A stretch of 18,068 nt of DNA from RGIG5612 sp045616165 (GTDB taxonomy: Bacteria > Bacillota > Clostridia > Lachnospirales > Lachnospiraceae), in assembly GCA_045616165.1 (NCBI GenBank), contig JAZLGF010000045.1, forward strand, positions 1 to 18,068, written 5' to 3'. Under the pieces are notes generated by a model that worked only from the letters and a program-made list of their open reading frames with translations, did not search any database and was not told where the DNA came from. The translations under genes were made by a program, and so were the position numbers. Shown here in pieces: positions 8,260 through 13,609 of this stretch (within the stretch, counting starts at the first letter, position 1; each line of letters starts with the position of its first letter).

Positions 8260-8754
8260 TTATCTTTTTGCCGATCCGCCTTTTGTTACATTAAGCGAAT
8301 CCGTAGCTTCAAAATATTCAATTAAATCTATTTCATTTTCATTTAATTTTTTCTTGCTACATTTTTGTATAACTATATATACTCTACAACCACTTTTAAG
8401 TCCATAGTAAACATCTCCGTTTCCATGCCCCATAAGATGGTTAAAAATTCTTTTTCTAACATTAACCGACTGTCCAACATATATTTCATCATAATTCATC
8501 GGATTAAGAATCAGTTTTTTATCATAAATTAAAATCACATAACATCCCGGATAATCACTTTTATTCTGTTCCCATGATTTGAAAAAATCTTCTTTACTGA
8601 TGTATTTCTTTTTCTTAATCTTTTTTTCAACTTTTATAGTTATTGGCTTTGATGCATTCGAAATCGCAATAATAAAGATTAGTAAAATAATTACTCCTCC
8701 CGAAATAAAATACACCATATTGTTTTCTGCCATTAATGTCGTAGCTAATAACAT
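8260..8754 (-). CDS. Membrane-anchored GIY-YIG domain protein
   Basis: 164 residues. One hydrophobic helix (about 14-32) is followed by a very basic linker (KVEKKIKKKK, 41-50) and a GIY-YIG nuclease domain. The nuclease motifs are GCY (70-72), YVG (92-94), the catalytic-type arginine in VRKRI (99-103), H106, a candidate metal-binding glutamate in LNENEID (E141), and N155 before KGG. The active-site residues therefore look intact. GIY-YIG domains cut DNA in repair, restriction and mobile introns; a membrane-tethered version with the domain on the cytoplasmic side is unusual, and its role is unknown. Start uncertain: the first ATG has AGGG only one base away, and in-frame ATGs at codons 8 and 13 have no better site. 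A strong terminator lies just upstream. Confidence 0.75.
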   Translation of the reverse strand: MLLATTLMAENNMVYFISGGVIILLIFIIAISNASKPITIKVEKKIKKKKYISKEDFFKSWEQNKSDYPGCYVILIYDKKLILNPMNYDEIYVGQSVNVRKRIFNHLMGHGNGDVYYGLKSGCRVYIVIQKCSKKKLNENEIDLIEYFEATDSLNVTKGGSAKR

Positions 8755-8760
8755 ACCCTA

Positions 8761-8769
8761 ATAATAGCA
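8761..8769 (-). promoter_or_regulatory. Candidate extended -10 promoter for the GIY-YIG/transporter series
   Basis: Between the terminator at 8771-8802 and the first ATG at 8754 the minus strand reads TGCTATTAT, close to the extended -10 consensus TGnTATAAT. No clear -35 exists because that position falls in the terminator stem. Transcription would begin near 8754, making the first ATG nearly leaderless or favouring the in-frame ATGs a few codons later. Confidence 0.3.
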
Positions 8770-8770
8770 C

Positions 8771-8802
8771 AAAAAAGGGCATCTGCATAACCAGATGCCC
8801 TT
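8771..8802 (-). terminator. Intrinsic terminator after the nitroreductase genes
   Basis: A perfect 11-bp stem (8775-8785 with 8792-8802, AAGGGCATCTG against CAGATGCCCTT) has a 6-nt loop. On the minus strand it is followed by six T residues (8776-8771). It ends transcription from the nitroreductase genes and separates them from the GIY-YIG/transporter series. On the plus strand the hairpin is followed by AATTTTTATT, so weak activity that way is possible. Confidence 0.92.
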
Positions 8803-8905
8803 AATTTTTATTAAATTCTTTTCAATTAATCATTATCAAGTAGATTCTTGCAAGTCTTATCTGATTTTCAATATAGTCGTTATATCCTAAAACTTTTCCA
8901 ATGTT

Positions 8906-9433
8906 TTATTTTGCATAATATACGTAAGTGTCCTTTCTTGGAACATCATCATGATAAGGAGCGTCTGGATATCCTAAAATCAAATGGCCAATACCTTCGT
9001 AATCGCCTTCAATCCCAAGTTCTTTAAGAATAGCTTTTCCCTCTTCTGTTTCAAATTCCTGTTTTGCTCTATGAATCCAGCATGAACCAACTCCAAGATC
9101 ATATGCTGCATTCATAAGATTTCCCATAACTAAACTTCCATCATAAATATATGTCGGAACGCTCTTGTCTGCTAATACAACTAAAACTTCTGGTGCCCCA
9201 TAAAATGGATCAAAGTCTCCTTCTTTTCCCATTACTTTAGCATTCATGTTTGAAAGTTTATCTCTTAATTCTTTGTTAGTAATCGCCAGGATGATTGGAG
9301 ATTGTTTTCCCATACCTGTTGCAGCATATGTTCCAGCTTTAATAATTGCCTGTAATTTTTCTTCTTCAATTAATTCTGGTTTATACGCTTTACAACTTTT
9401 TCTGTTTACTAATGTTTGTAATGTTTCTGACAT
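8906..9433 (-). CDS. Nitroreductase-family FMN oxidoreductase (short form)
   Basis: 175 residues, typical of the compact nitroreductase group. The N-terminal flavin-binding pattern RKSCKAY (11-17) stands in place of the usual RRSxRxY. TYAATGMGKQSPI (35-47), LMNAAYDLGVGSCWIHR and GIGHLILGYP are further family segments. Members bind FMN as dimers and reduce nitro, quinone or enoate substrates with NAD(P)H. The start is well supported by GAGGAGG about 7-8 bases before the ATG. The gene is 16 bases downstream of a second nitroreductase-family gene, so the two are co-transcribed, and a strong terminator follows at 8771-8802. Between its stop and that terminator another 27 codons remain open in the same frame (8905-8822). 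Confidence 0.92.
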   Translation of the reverse strand: MSETLQTLVNRKSCKAYKPELIEEEKLQAIIKAGTYAATGMGKQSPIILAITNKELRDKLSNMNAKVMGKEGDFDPFYGAPEVLVVLADKSVPTYIYDGSLVMGNLMNAAYDLGVGSCWIHRAKQEFETEEGKAILKELGIEGDYEGIGHLILGYPDAPYHDDVPRKDTYVYYAK

Positions 9434-9449
9434 TTTTATACCTCCTCAA

Positions 9450-10175
9450 TTAATTAAAATCTTTTATATACTCATTAACTGAACGGGACATTTCTTTTGA
9501 AAAATCCGAATTATATTTTCTATTACAAAAGGCTTTTGCCCATTCTTCAAATGCCCCGTTTTCATACTTATTTGCAAATAGCTTTTTAAGAGCTTCTACA
9601 TCTTTTGTTTTATATGTATCAATACATACAATATCTTCTAAGGCGCTTCTTAGTGGTTTTGGTCTATCTATTTGTTGCTGCGTTGGATAGCCAAAAACAA
9701 GCATTACGCATGGAAAAACATACTGTGGAAGATTCAAAGTGTCTTTCATCTTTTCTGCGTTTTCCATTACATCTCCAATATAACATGATCCGATGCCCAT
9801 GCTATGAGCCGCTACTACTGCGTTTTGCGCTGCGATTGATGAATCTGTTACTGAAAGCATTAAATCCCCAACCCCAGGTTTTCTTGGAGTAGCACCAGCC
9901 TCCTTAAATGCGTCATACCATTTTCTAAAATCAGCGCAGAAAACTAACACTAATTTTGCCTTAGCAATAAACGGCTGATTGTCACAAAGCACTGCCATTT
10001 TTTCTTTGAGTTCTTGATCTTGAATATCAATAATTGTGTACATTTGCTGGTTGCCTGCTGTTGGTGCCTGCATTGCACTAGTTATAATTTCTTCTCTTTG
10101 CTCTTTTGTTATTTCTTGCTCTGTAAAAACTCTAACCGATTTTCTTTCGTATAATTCTTTTATTGTATTATTCAT
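9450..10175 (-). CDS. Nitroreductase-family NAD(P)H-dependent oxidoreductase (long form)
   Basis: 241 residues. The FMN-phosphate motif RKSVRVF is at 11-17, followed by SAMQAPTAGNQQMY (33-46), the usual second flavin contact. AAHSMGIGSCYIGDV and VMLVFGYPTQQQIDRPKPL fit the NfsA/FRP-like branch, whose C-terminal extension includes the ERKP- or DRPKP-type segment seen here. The C-terminal 60 residues are a helical tail (VEALKKLFANKYENG onward). Substrate unknown; flavin-dependent reduction of nitro compounds, quinones or flavins is plausible. The start has AAAGGAC just upstream. It lies between a 38-residue ferredoxin-like ORF (70 bases upstream) and the short nitroreductase (16 bases downstream). 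Confidence 0.9.
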   Translation of the reverse strand: MNNTIKELYERKSVRVFTEQEITKEQREEIITSAMQAPTAGNQQMYTIIDIQDQELKEKMAVLCDNQPFIAKAKLVLVFCADFRKWYDAFKEAGATPRKPGVGDLMLSVTDSSIAAQNAVVAAHSMGIGSCYIGDVMENAEKMKDTLNLPQYVFPCVMLVFGYPTQQQIDRPKPLRSALEDIVCIDTYKTKDVEALKKLFANKYENGAFEEWAKAFCNRKYNSDFSKEMSRSVNEYIKDFN

Positions 10176-10245
10176 ATCTCGTCCTTTATGCTCTAAAAAC
10201 TTTTATCTGATAATGATGCGCTAATTTTGTCATTACTAAAAATCA

Positions 10246-10362
10246 CTATTGCAATGACTTTGCTTTTCCATCTTGAATTTCAATATCAAAGCTGACACAG
10301 TCTTTTACGCAGAGTCCACATCCAATACATTTATCTTGATCAAAAATAACTTGATGTTTCAT
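10246..10362 (-). CDS. 38-residue single-cluster 4Fe-4S ferredoxin-like ORF, possibly truncated
   Basis: A short ORF with a clear [4Fe-4S] ligand set: C12, C15, C18 and C22 in CIGCGLCVKDC, followed by FDIEIQDGKA. I chose the ATG at 10362 because GGAGGG lies exactly 6 bases before it; the earlier ATG at 10368 touches that site directly. Normal bacterial ferredoxins carry a second CxxCxxC half, and ferredoxin-nitroreductase fusions start just like this. Here a TAG at residue 39 ends the chain before any second half, and the proline normally after the fourth cysteine is V23. The ribosome binding site argues for translation; the missing second half argues for a remnant of a fused ferredoxin-nitroreductase. 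Reading on past the stop shows no second cluster motif. Confidence 0.7.
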   Translation of the reverse strand: MKHQVIFDQDKCIGCGLCVKDCVSFDIEIQDGKAKSLQ

Positions 10363-10382
10363 AACCATCCCTCCACGTTTAT

Positions 10383-10434
10383 CTTATACCCTTTTTCTAT
10401 AAAAGTCATTTTTAATTTTCATAATTGAATTATA
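10383..10434 (-). promoter_or_regulatory. Candidate promoter region for the ferredoxin/nitroreductase genes
   Basis: On the minus strand there is a perfect -10 hexamer TATAAT (10434-10429) and, closer to the gene, TATAAG (10388-10383) with ATGACT 15 bases upstream. Neither has a good -35 at 17 bases. The first would place its -35 in the tail of element B, so the element may influence this promoter. Confidence 0.3.
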
Positions 10435-10455
10435 CAAAGAAATCGCCAAATCGCC

Positions 10456-10638
10456 CTTTGCCGAGCTCTTTTTGAAATGCTCGTGTCCCGTACGAACTTT
10501 TTTCAACCGCTAAAAACGCTCTGAAAAAAGTTGCACGGCTCCACTCGCTAAAATGAAATCTCGCCGATAACGAGCCACACTGCTCCGCTCGCTTTCTTAA
10601 TAATATACTATTTCGCTCGCGAAGCTGACGGCGCCTGC
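10456..10638 (-). repeat. Structured GC-rich element, copy B (chimeric variant)
   Basis: Read on the minus strand it starts with a head and half-stem matching 1-79 of copy A at 77 of 79 positions. The right half of that stem is absent. In its place come an AT-rich stretch and a second unit with its own hairpin: AACTTTTTTCA pairs with TGAAAAAAGTT around a loop (10495-10532 on the plus strand), with GC-rich flanks that pair partly. It closes with CGAGCATTT, AAAAAGAG and CTCGGCAAA, the same tail as A and C, but the terminator stem is decayed. It looks like a recombinant of two family members. Its tail touches the promoter region of the ferredoxin/nitroreductase genes. Confidence 0.75.
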
Positions 10639-10648
10639 GCTATTGAGG

Positions 10649-10677
10649 GCGCGCGCCGTCGCTTCGCTACTTACGGC
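10649..10677 (+). repeat. Inner 29-bp inverted repeat, left copy
   Basis: A GC-rich repeat that matches the reverse complement of 11294-11322 at 26 of 29 positions, sharing the core GCTTCGCTAC. It borders the hairpin array on the left and runs straight into a small hairpin (10675-10719). Confidence 0.85.
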
Positions 10678-10719
10678 GGGCAATATCATTCGCCATTAAA
10701 GTTTGGCTAGCCACCCGCC
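10675..10719. repeat. Small flanking hairpin, left of the array
   Basis: GGCGGG (10675-10680) pairs with CCCGCC (10714-10719) over a 33-nt loop. The counterpart on the right of the array (11251-11296) has GGCAGC and GCTGCC at the corresponding place, so the stem is kept while its sequence changes. After it comes a short tandem TTTGATC run (about 10726-10741). Confidence 0.6.
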
Positions 10720-10760
10720 TTACTCTTTGATCTTTGATCTTTGCTCGCTTTTTCTGTATT

Positions 10761-11235
10761 TTCTCCCTATAGAGAACCTGACTTCATATAGGGAGAATAT
10801 AATTATCTGTTCTCTTAAAATTTTCTCACTATAGGCTGTCGGTCCTCTTATAGTGAGAAAATAATCATCCATTTATTCAAAAAGTTCTCACTATAGATAG
10901 TCTGTTCTTCTTTAGGGAGAAAATAACCCTCTGGCTTCTAAAAAAATTCTCACTATAGACGCGATATCTTTCTATAGGGAGAAAATCATCATCCGTAGTA
11001 TTCTTGAAAAGTTTCCCAATATAGATATGCTTCTTTAATATATTTGGAAAATAATTATTATTTTTATGAAAAAATTCCCAATATATAAACACTCCTTTCA
11101 TATATTGGGAAAAATTATACACAAAGTATGAAAAGTTTCCCAATATAGAGACTCCAATCTCGTATATTGGGAAAAACTATACTCAAAGTCTGAAAAGCTT
11201 CCCACTATAGAGGCACTAATTACGTATAATTGGAA
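10761..11235. repeat. Array of eight tandem hairpins with a 62-bp period
   Basis: Units begin at 10761, 10823, 10885, 10947, 11013, 11075, 11137 and 11199: steps of 62 bases, with one of 66. Each unit is an 11-base arm, a 15-base loop, an 11-base inverted arm and a 25-base spacer (29 in unit 4). Arms are TTCTCCCTATA or TTCTCACTATA in units 1-4, and TTCCCAATATA or TTCCCACTATA in units 5-8. Units 1, 2, 6 and 7 pair 11 of 11; units 4 and 5 pair 10 of 11; units 3 and 8 pair 9 of 11. Loops vary freely in sequence but not in length. Spacers are AT-rich; most begin AATAAT or AAACTAT and end in A-rich runs such as GAAAAG. No protein gene is credible here. The function is unknown: structured transcript, protein-binding array, or multi-hairpin transcription barrier. 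Confidence 0.9.
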
Positions 11236-11250
11236 AGTAAAAAGAACTGA

Positions 11251-11296
11251 GGCAGCGGGCGGACATAAGTGTACTGGCGCACATAAGTTAGCTGCC
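11251..11296. repeat. Small flanking hairpin, right of the array
   Basis: GGCAGC (11251-11256) pairs with GCTGCC (11291-11296). The loop holds the direct repeat ACATAAGT twice (11263-11270 and 11281-11288). It mirrors the left hairpin (10675-10719) in position but with different, still complementary, arms. Confidence 0.6.
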
Positions 11297-11322
11297 GTAG
11301 GTAGCGAAGCCACGGCGCGAGC
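11294..11322 (-). repeat. Inner 29-bp inverted repeat, right copy
   Basis: Reverse-complement partner of 10649-10677 (26 of 29 positions), containing GTAGCGAAGC. It closes the array region on the right; element C begins 13 bases further on. Confidence 0.85.
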
Positions 11323-11335
11323 TCCTTCTTAAGCT

Positions 11336-11505
11336 CAGGCGACGGCAACTTCGCGTTTCATTACGCTCATTCTATATAAAAAATATTTTTGTGTGTAAGG
11401 ATTGCGAGCAGAGCCGACCTGCTCGTTGTCGGCGAGTTGGAACCCGAGCCAGAAACGAGTAGGTCGGGCTGCGAGCATTTAGAAAAGAGTTCGGCAAGTT
11501 CAGGT
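11336..11505 (+). repeat. Structured GC-rich element, copy C
   Basis: Same layout as copy A: head CAGGCG...CTTCGCG (11336-11355), AT-rich stretch (about 11368-11395), GCGAGC (11404-11409), and a stem in which CCGACCTGCTCGTT (11414-11427) pairs with 11454-11467 through one G-U pair, extended outward past a bulged G. A 26-nt loop (11428-11453) follows, then GCGAGC again (11471-11476), GAAAAGAG and TTCGGCAA. The loop core is identical to copy A over 24 bases although the stem differs at about half of its pairs. The terminator stem seen in A is incomplete here: the right half stops at TTTG, close to the dusB stop codon, so C has no obvious terminator on the plus strand. Confidence 0.8.
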
Positions 11506-11509
11506 TTGT

Positions 11510-12511
11510 TTAATTCCAATTCATTAGAATCTCTTTAAATTCGTCTAGGGTTTCGGCTTGGTTAATGTCGCGGCGAAGCGCAGTTGCGTTTTGGTAACCC
11601 AGACTATAAAAAGCCACATGTGTGCGCATTTGGTGGACTGCTGCCTCTTCGGCACTCATTTTAACGCGAGAATGGCCACGTCTTCTTTCAGTATCTTGGC
11701 CTTGCATAAATTCAACCATTAAATCTAAATGGGTAAAAATCATTTCCTTTACTTCATCTAAAGAAGGCTTTTTCAATTCGCATCCGGTTTCTAAGAAATG
11801 ATTAATTTGCTTAAAAATCCAAGGATTGCCTCTTGCCGCTCTTGCAATCATCACTGCGTCAACGCCAGTTTCGTCAAACATCCTCTTAGCATCAGATCCC
11901 GAGCATATATCTCCGTTTCCAATAACCGGAATGGACACTGCCTCTTTTACTTGGCGGATTATATCCCAGTCAGCCTTCCCGTGATACATTTGCTCTTTTG
12001 TTCGCCCATGTATCGCTATCGCCGCTGCTCCGGCGCCTTCGGCAATCTTAGCAATCTCTACAGCATTAATATTTTTCTCAGAAAATCCTTTTCTAATTTT
12101 AACAGTAACTGGTTTATGCAAAACCTTCGTCATTGCCTTAACAATAGCTTCTATTTTTTTAGGCTCGTTCATAAGGGCACTGCCTTCGCCATTGTTTACT
12201 ACTTTAGCGACCGGACAGCCCATGTTTATATCGAAAATATCATATGGCCCTTCTTCAAGTTTTAACGCTTCGCTTGCTAAAAGCTCTGGATCATTTCCAA
12301 AAAGTTGAAGTGCCACAGGACTTTCCAAAGAATCTACCTTCATAAGAGGTAACGTGTTTTTATTTTTATAAAATAATGCTTTTGCACTAATCATTTCGGT
12401 ACATGTTAAAGAAGCACCCTGTTTCTTACAGAGTGCCCTAAAAGGCATATCGGTTATCCCTGCCATCGGTGCAAGTATTAACTTTCCTACTTCAACATTT
12501 CCTATTTTCAT
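11510..12511 (-). CDS. dusB: tRNA-dihydrouridine synthase B
   Basis: 333 residues. Flavin-dependent enzyme that reduces uridine to dihydrouridine in the tRNA D-loop. It shows APMAGITDMPFR (14-25), CTEMISAKAL (37-46), the catalytic cysteine C99 in DINMGCPVAKV, KIRKGF (138-143), HGRT (168-171) and GNGDI (198-202), with the FMN-binding ARAARGNPWIF near 223-233. The C-terminal helical domain ends with RRDINQAETLDEFKEI. The ATG overlaps the coaX stop by 4 bases, so translation is coupled. In many clostridia dusB is followed by greA and lysS; here the stop is followed after 10 bases by element C, and neither gene appears in the next 11 kb. Confidence 0.96.
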   Translation of the reverse strand: MKIGNVEVGKLILAPMAGITDMPFRALCKKQGASLTCTEMISAKALFYKNKNTLPLMKVDSLESPVALQLFGNDPELLASEALKLEEGPYDIFDINMGCPVAKVVNNGEGSALMNEPKKIEAIVKAMTKVLHKPVTVKIRKGFSEKNINAVEIAKIAEGAGAAAIAIHGRTKEQMYHGKADWDIIRQVKEAVSIPVIGNGDICSGSDAKRMFDETGVDAVMIARAARGNPWIFKQINHFLETGCELKKPSLDEVKEMIFTHLDLMVEFMQGQDTERRRGHSRVKMSAEEAAVHQMRTHVAFYSLGYQNATALRRDINQAETLDEFKEILMNWN

Positions 12512-13275
12512 TTATTCTTTTCGTATATTATTCTAAGTCCATGCATCAAAAGATCCGGTTCAAAGTAATCAATGCAGTTTGTTTCTTTTACAATGATATT
12601 GGCTACGCCGCCCGTTGCAACAACCTTAAATCCTTCTTCTTTTGATTCTTCTTTTATTCTATTAATTATGTACTCAGCCTCTCCAATGCTTCCATAAAGA
12701 ATACCAGCTTGCAAAGATGTGACTGTATCAAGGGCCATTATAGTACCTGGATTTTTTATTTCAATTTCAGGAAGCTTTGCCGTTCCTTCCCAAAGAGCTC
12801 GTGCCGAAATAAAAACTCCCGGACATGTAATTGCTGATTGAAAGCCGTGGTCCGCAGTAAAATAATCAAACTTTGTAGCTGTTCCGTAATCAACGACAAT
12901 TACCGGGCCACCGTACATCTCGAGTGCCGCAACACCGTCAGCCATTCTATCAGCTCCAACCTCATTAGGATTAGTTTTGATAAGTTTAATTCCTGTTTTA
13001 GTTCCAGGGCCAACAACGATTGGCTCAATGTTAAACATCTTTCTAACGCAATTATTAAGAGAATGCATAACATCAGGAACAACAGAAGCGATAACAACAC
13101 CTGTTATATCTTCTTTACTATACTTACTACTTGAAAGATGGCTAGTAAGCATAATTACATATTCATCAGATGTACGTGAAGTTTTTGTTGTTACTCTAAA
13201 AGTAACCTTTATTTCTTTTTCTTCAAAAATAGCAAATTTTGTGTTTGTATTTCCAACATCAATCGCAAGTAGCAT
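12508..13275 (-). CDS. coaX: Type III pantothenate kinase
   Basis: 255 residues, the normal CoaX length. It phosphorylates pantothenate, the first step of coenzyme A synthesis, in the cytoplasm. ASKHA-fold motifs are in order: phosphate loop DVGNTNTKFAIF (6-17), substrate and catalytic segment GADRMAD (107-113, with D109), second phosphate motif DYGTATKFD (129-137), LPEIEI (168-173), TSLQAGILYG (186-195) and adenosine motif ATGGVA (220-225). GTAT is followed by K rather than the more common T or F, a minor change. The start overlaps the end of the upstream short hypothetical gene by 17 bases, and the stop overlaps dusB by 4 bases. Confidence 0.96.
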   Translation of the reverse strand: MLLAIDVGNTNTKFAIFEEKEIKVTFRVTTKTSRTSDEYVIMLTSHLSSSKYSKEDITGVVIASVVPDVMHSLNNCVRKMFNIEPIVVGPGTKTGIKLIKTNPNEVGADRMADGVAALEMYGGPVIVVDYGTATKFDYFTADHGFQSAITCPGVFISARALWEGTAKLPEIEIKNPGTIMALDTVTSLQAGILYGSIGEAEYIINRIKEESKEEGFKVVATGGVANIIVKETNCIDYFEPDLLMHGLRIIYEKNK

Positions 13276-13570
13276 GATAGTATTCCTCCAGTTGTGCGAA
13301 AAGATTAGCCTTTTCTTTTCTTAATTGTCTAACTTTAAGTTCGCTTCCGATTTCATCAAAATAAGCATCTGTATCTTTTGCAGTAACAACAATATTTAAG
13401 TTGCCTTCTTTTGTGAATTCTAAAATAATTATGCCGCTAACTTCTTGAACAAAAAGCACGCACATAATCTTAAGCTCATCTTTAATTGCATCTGGCAAAT
13501 TTTCATAAGCAGGATTTAAATAATATTTTTGCTCGTAATAATTTGCTCCACATAAAACTTGTTTATCCAT
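13259..13570 (-). CDS. Short conserved hypothetical protein (DUF6145-like)
   Basis: 103 residues with no signal peptide or membrane segment. It resembles a short Lachnospiraceae family I recall as DUF6145: DKQVLCGANYYEQKYYLNP at the start, LPDAIKDELKIMCVLF in the middle, and a C-terminal helix with LKVRQLRKEKANLFAQLEEY. No catalytic motif is visible and the function is unknown. I chose the ATG at 13570 because AAGGAAGG lies 5-6 bases upstream; a GTG nine codons earlier (13597) has no such site. It sits between the SpoU methylase and coaX and overlaps coaX by 17 bases, so it belongs to this operon. The family number is from memory and should be checked. Confidence 0.8.
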   Translation of the reverse strand: MDKQVLCGANYYEQKYYLNPAYENLPDAIKDELKIMCVLFVQEVSGIIILEFTKEGNLNIVVTAKDTDAYFDEIGSELKVRQLRKEKANLFAQLEEYYHATCD

Positions 13571-13609
13571 TTTGCCTTCCTTTATATCGTCACACATAAT
13601 ATCACAAAT

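Larger units (their letters stand above)
10456..11499. mobile_element. Composite non-coding inverted-repeat element of about 1.04 kb
   Basis: The outer 28 bases are inverted copies: 10456-10483 against 11472-11499 agree at about 23 of 28 positions. Moving inwards, element B (minus) mirrors element C (plus), then a 29-bp inverted repeat (10649-10677 against 11294-11322), then two matching small hairpins, then the eight-hairpin array. No transposase or other credible ORF lies inside. It begins right beside the dusB stop (11510-11512) and ends next to the promoter region of the ferredoxin/nitroreductase genes. A non-autonomous transposon-like element or a structured RNA locus are both possible. 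I saw no clear target-site duplication. Confidence 0.6.

Noticed and set aside
10877..11143. 88-residue minus-strand open frame across the array
   Set aside because: It arises from the repeat period; the peptide repeats with the hairpins, has no ribosome binding site and no family resemblance.
10761..11235. CRISPR array
   Set aside because: The 11-base arms alternate in orientation, repeats vary by compensatory change, loops and spacers have fixed but different lengths, and no cas gene is present.
11098..11313. 71-residue minus-strand open frame at the right of the array
   Set aside because: It crosses two hairpins and the 29-bp inverted repeat in a repeat-driven frame; no start signal or domain.
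10649..11322. Integron attC cassette array
   Set aside because: Unit size near 60 bp is reminiscent, but there are no cassette genes between units, no integrase, and the arms lack the attC core GTTRRRY.
10456..11499. Insertion sequence with its own transposase
   Set aside because: No frame inside encodes a transposase motif or exceeds about 90 residues, so at most it is non-autonomous.
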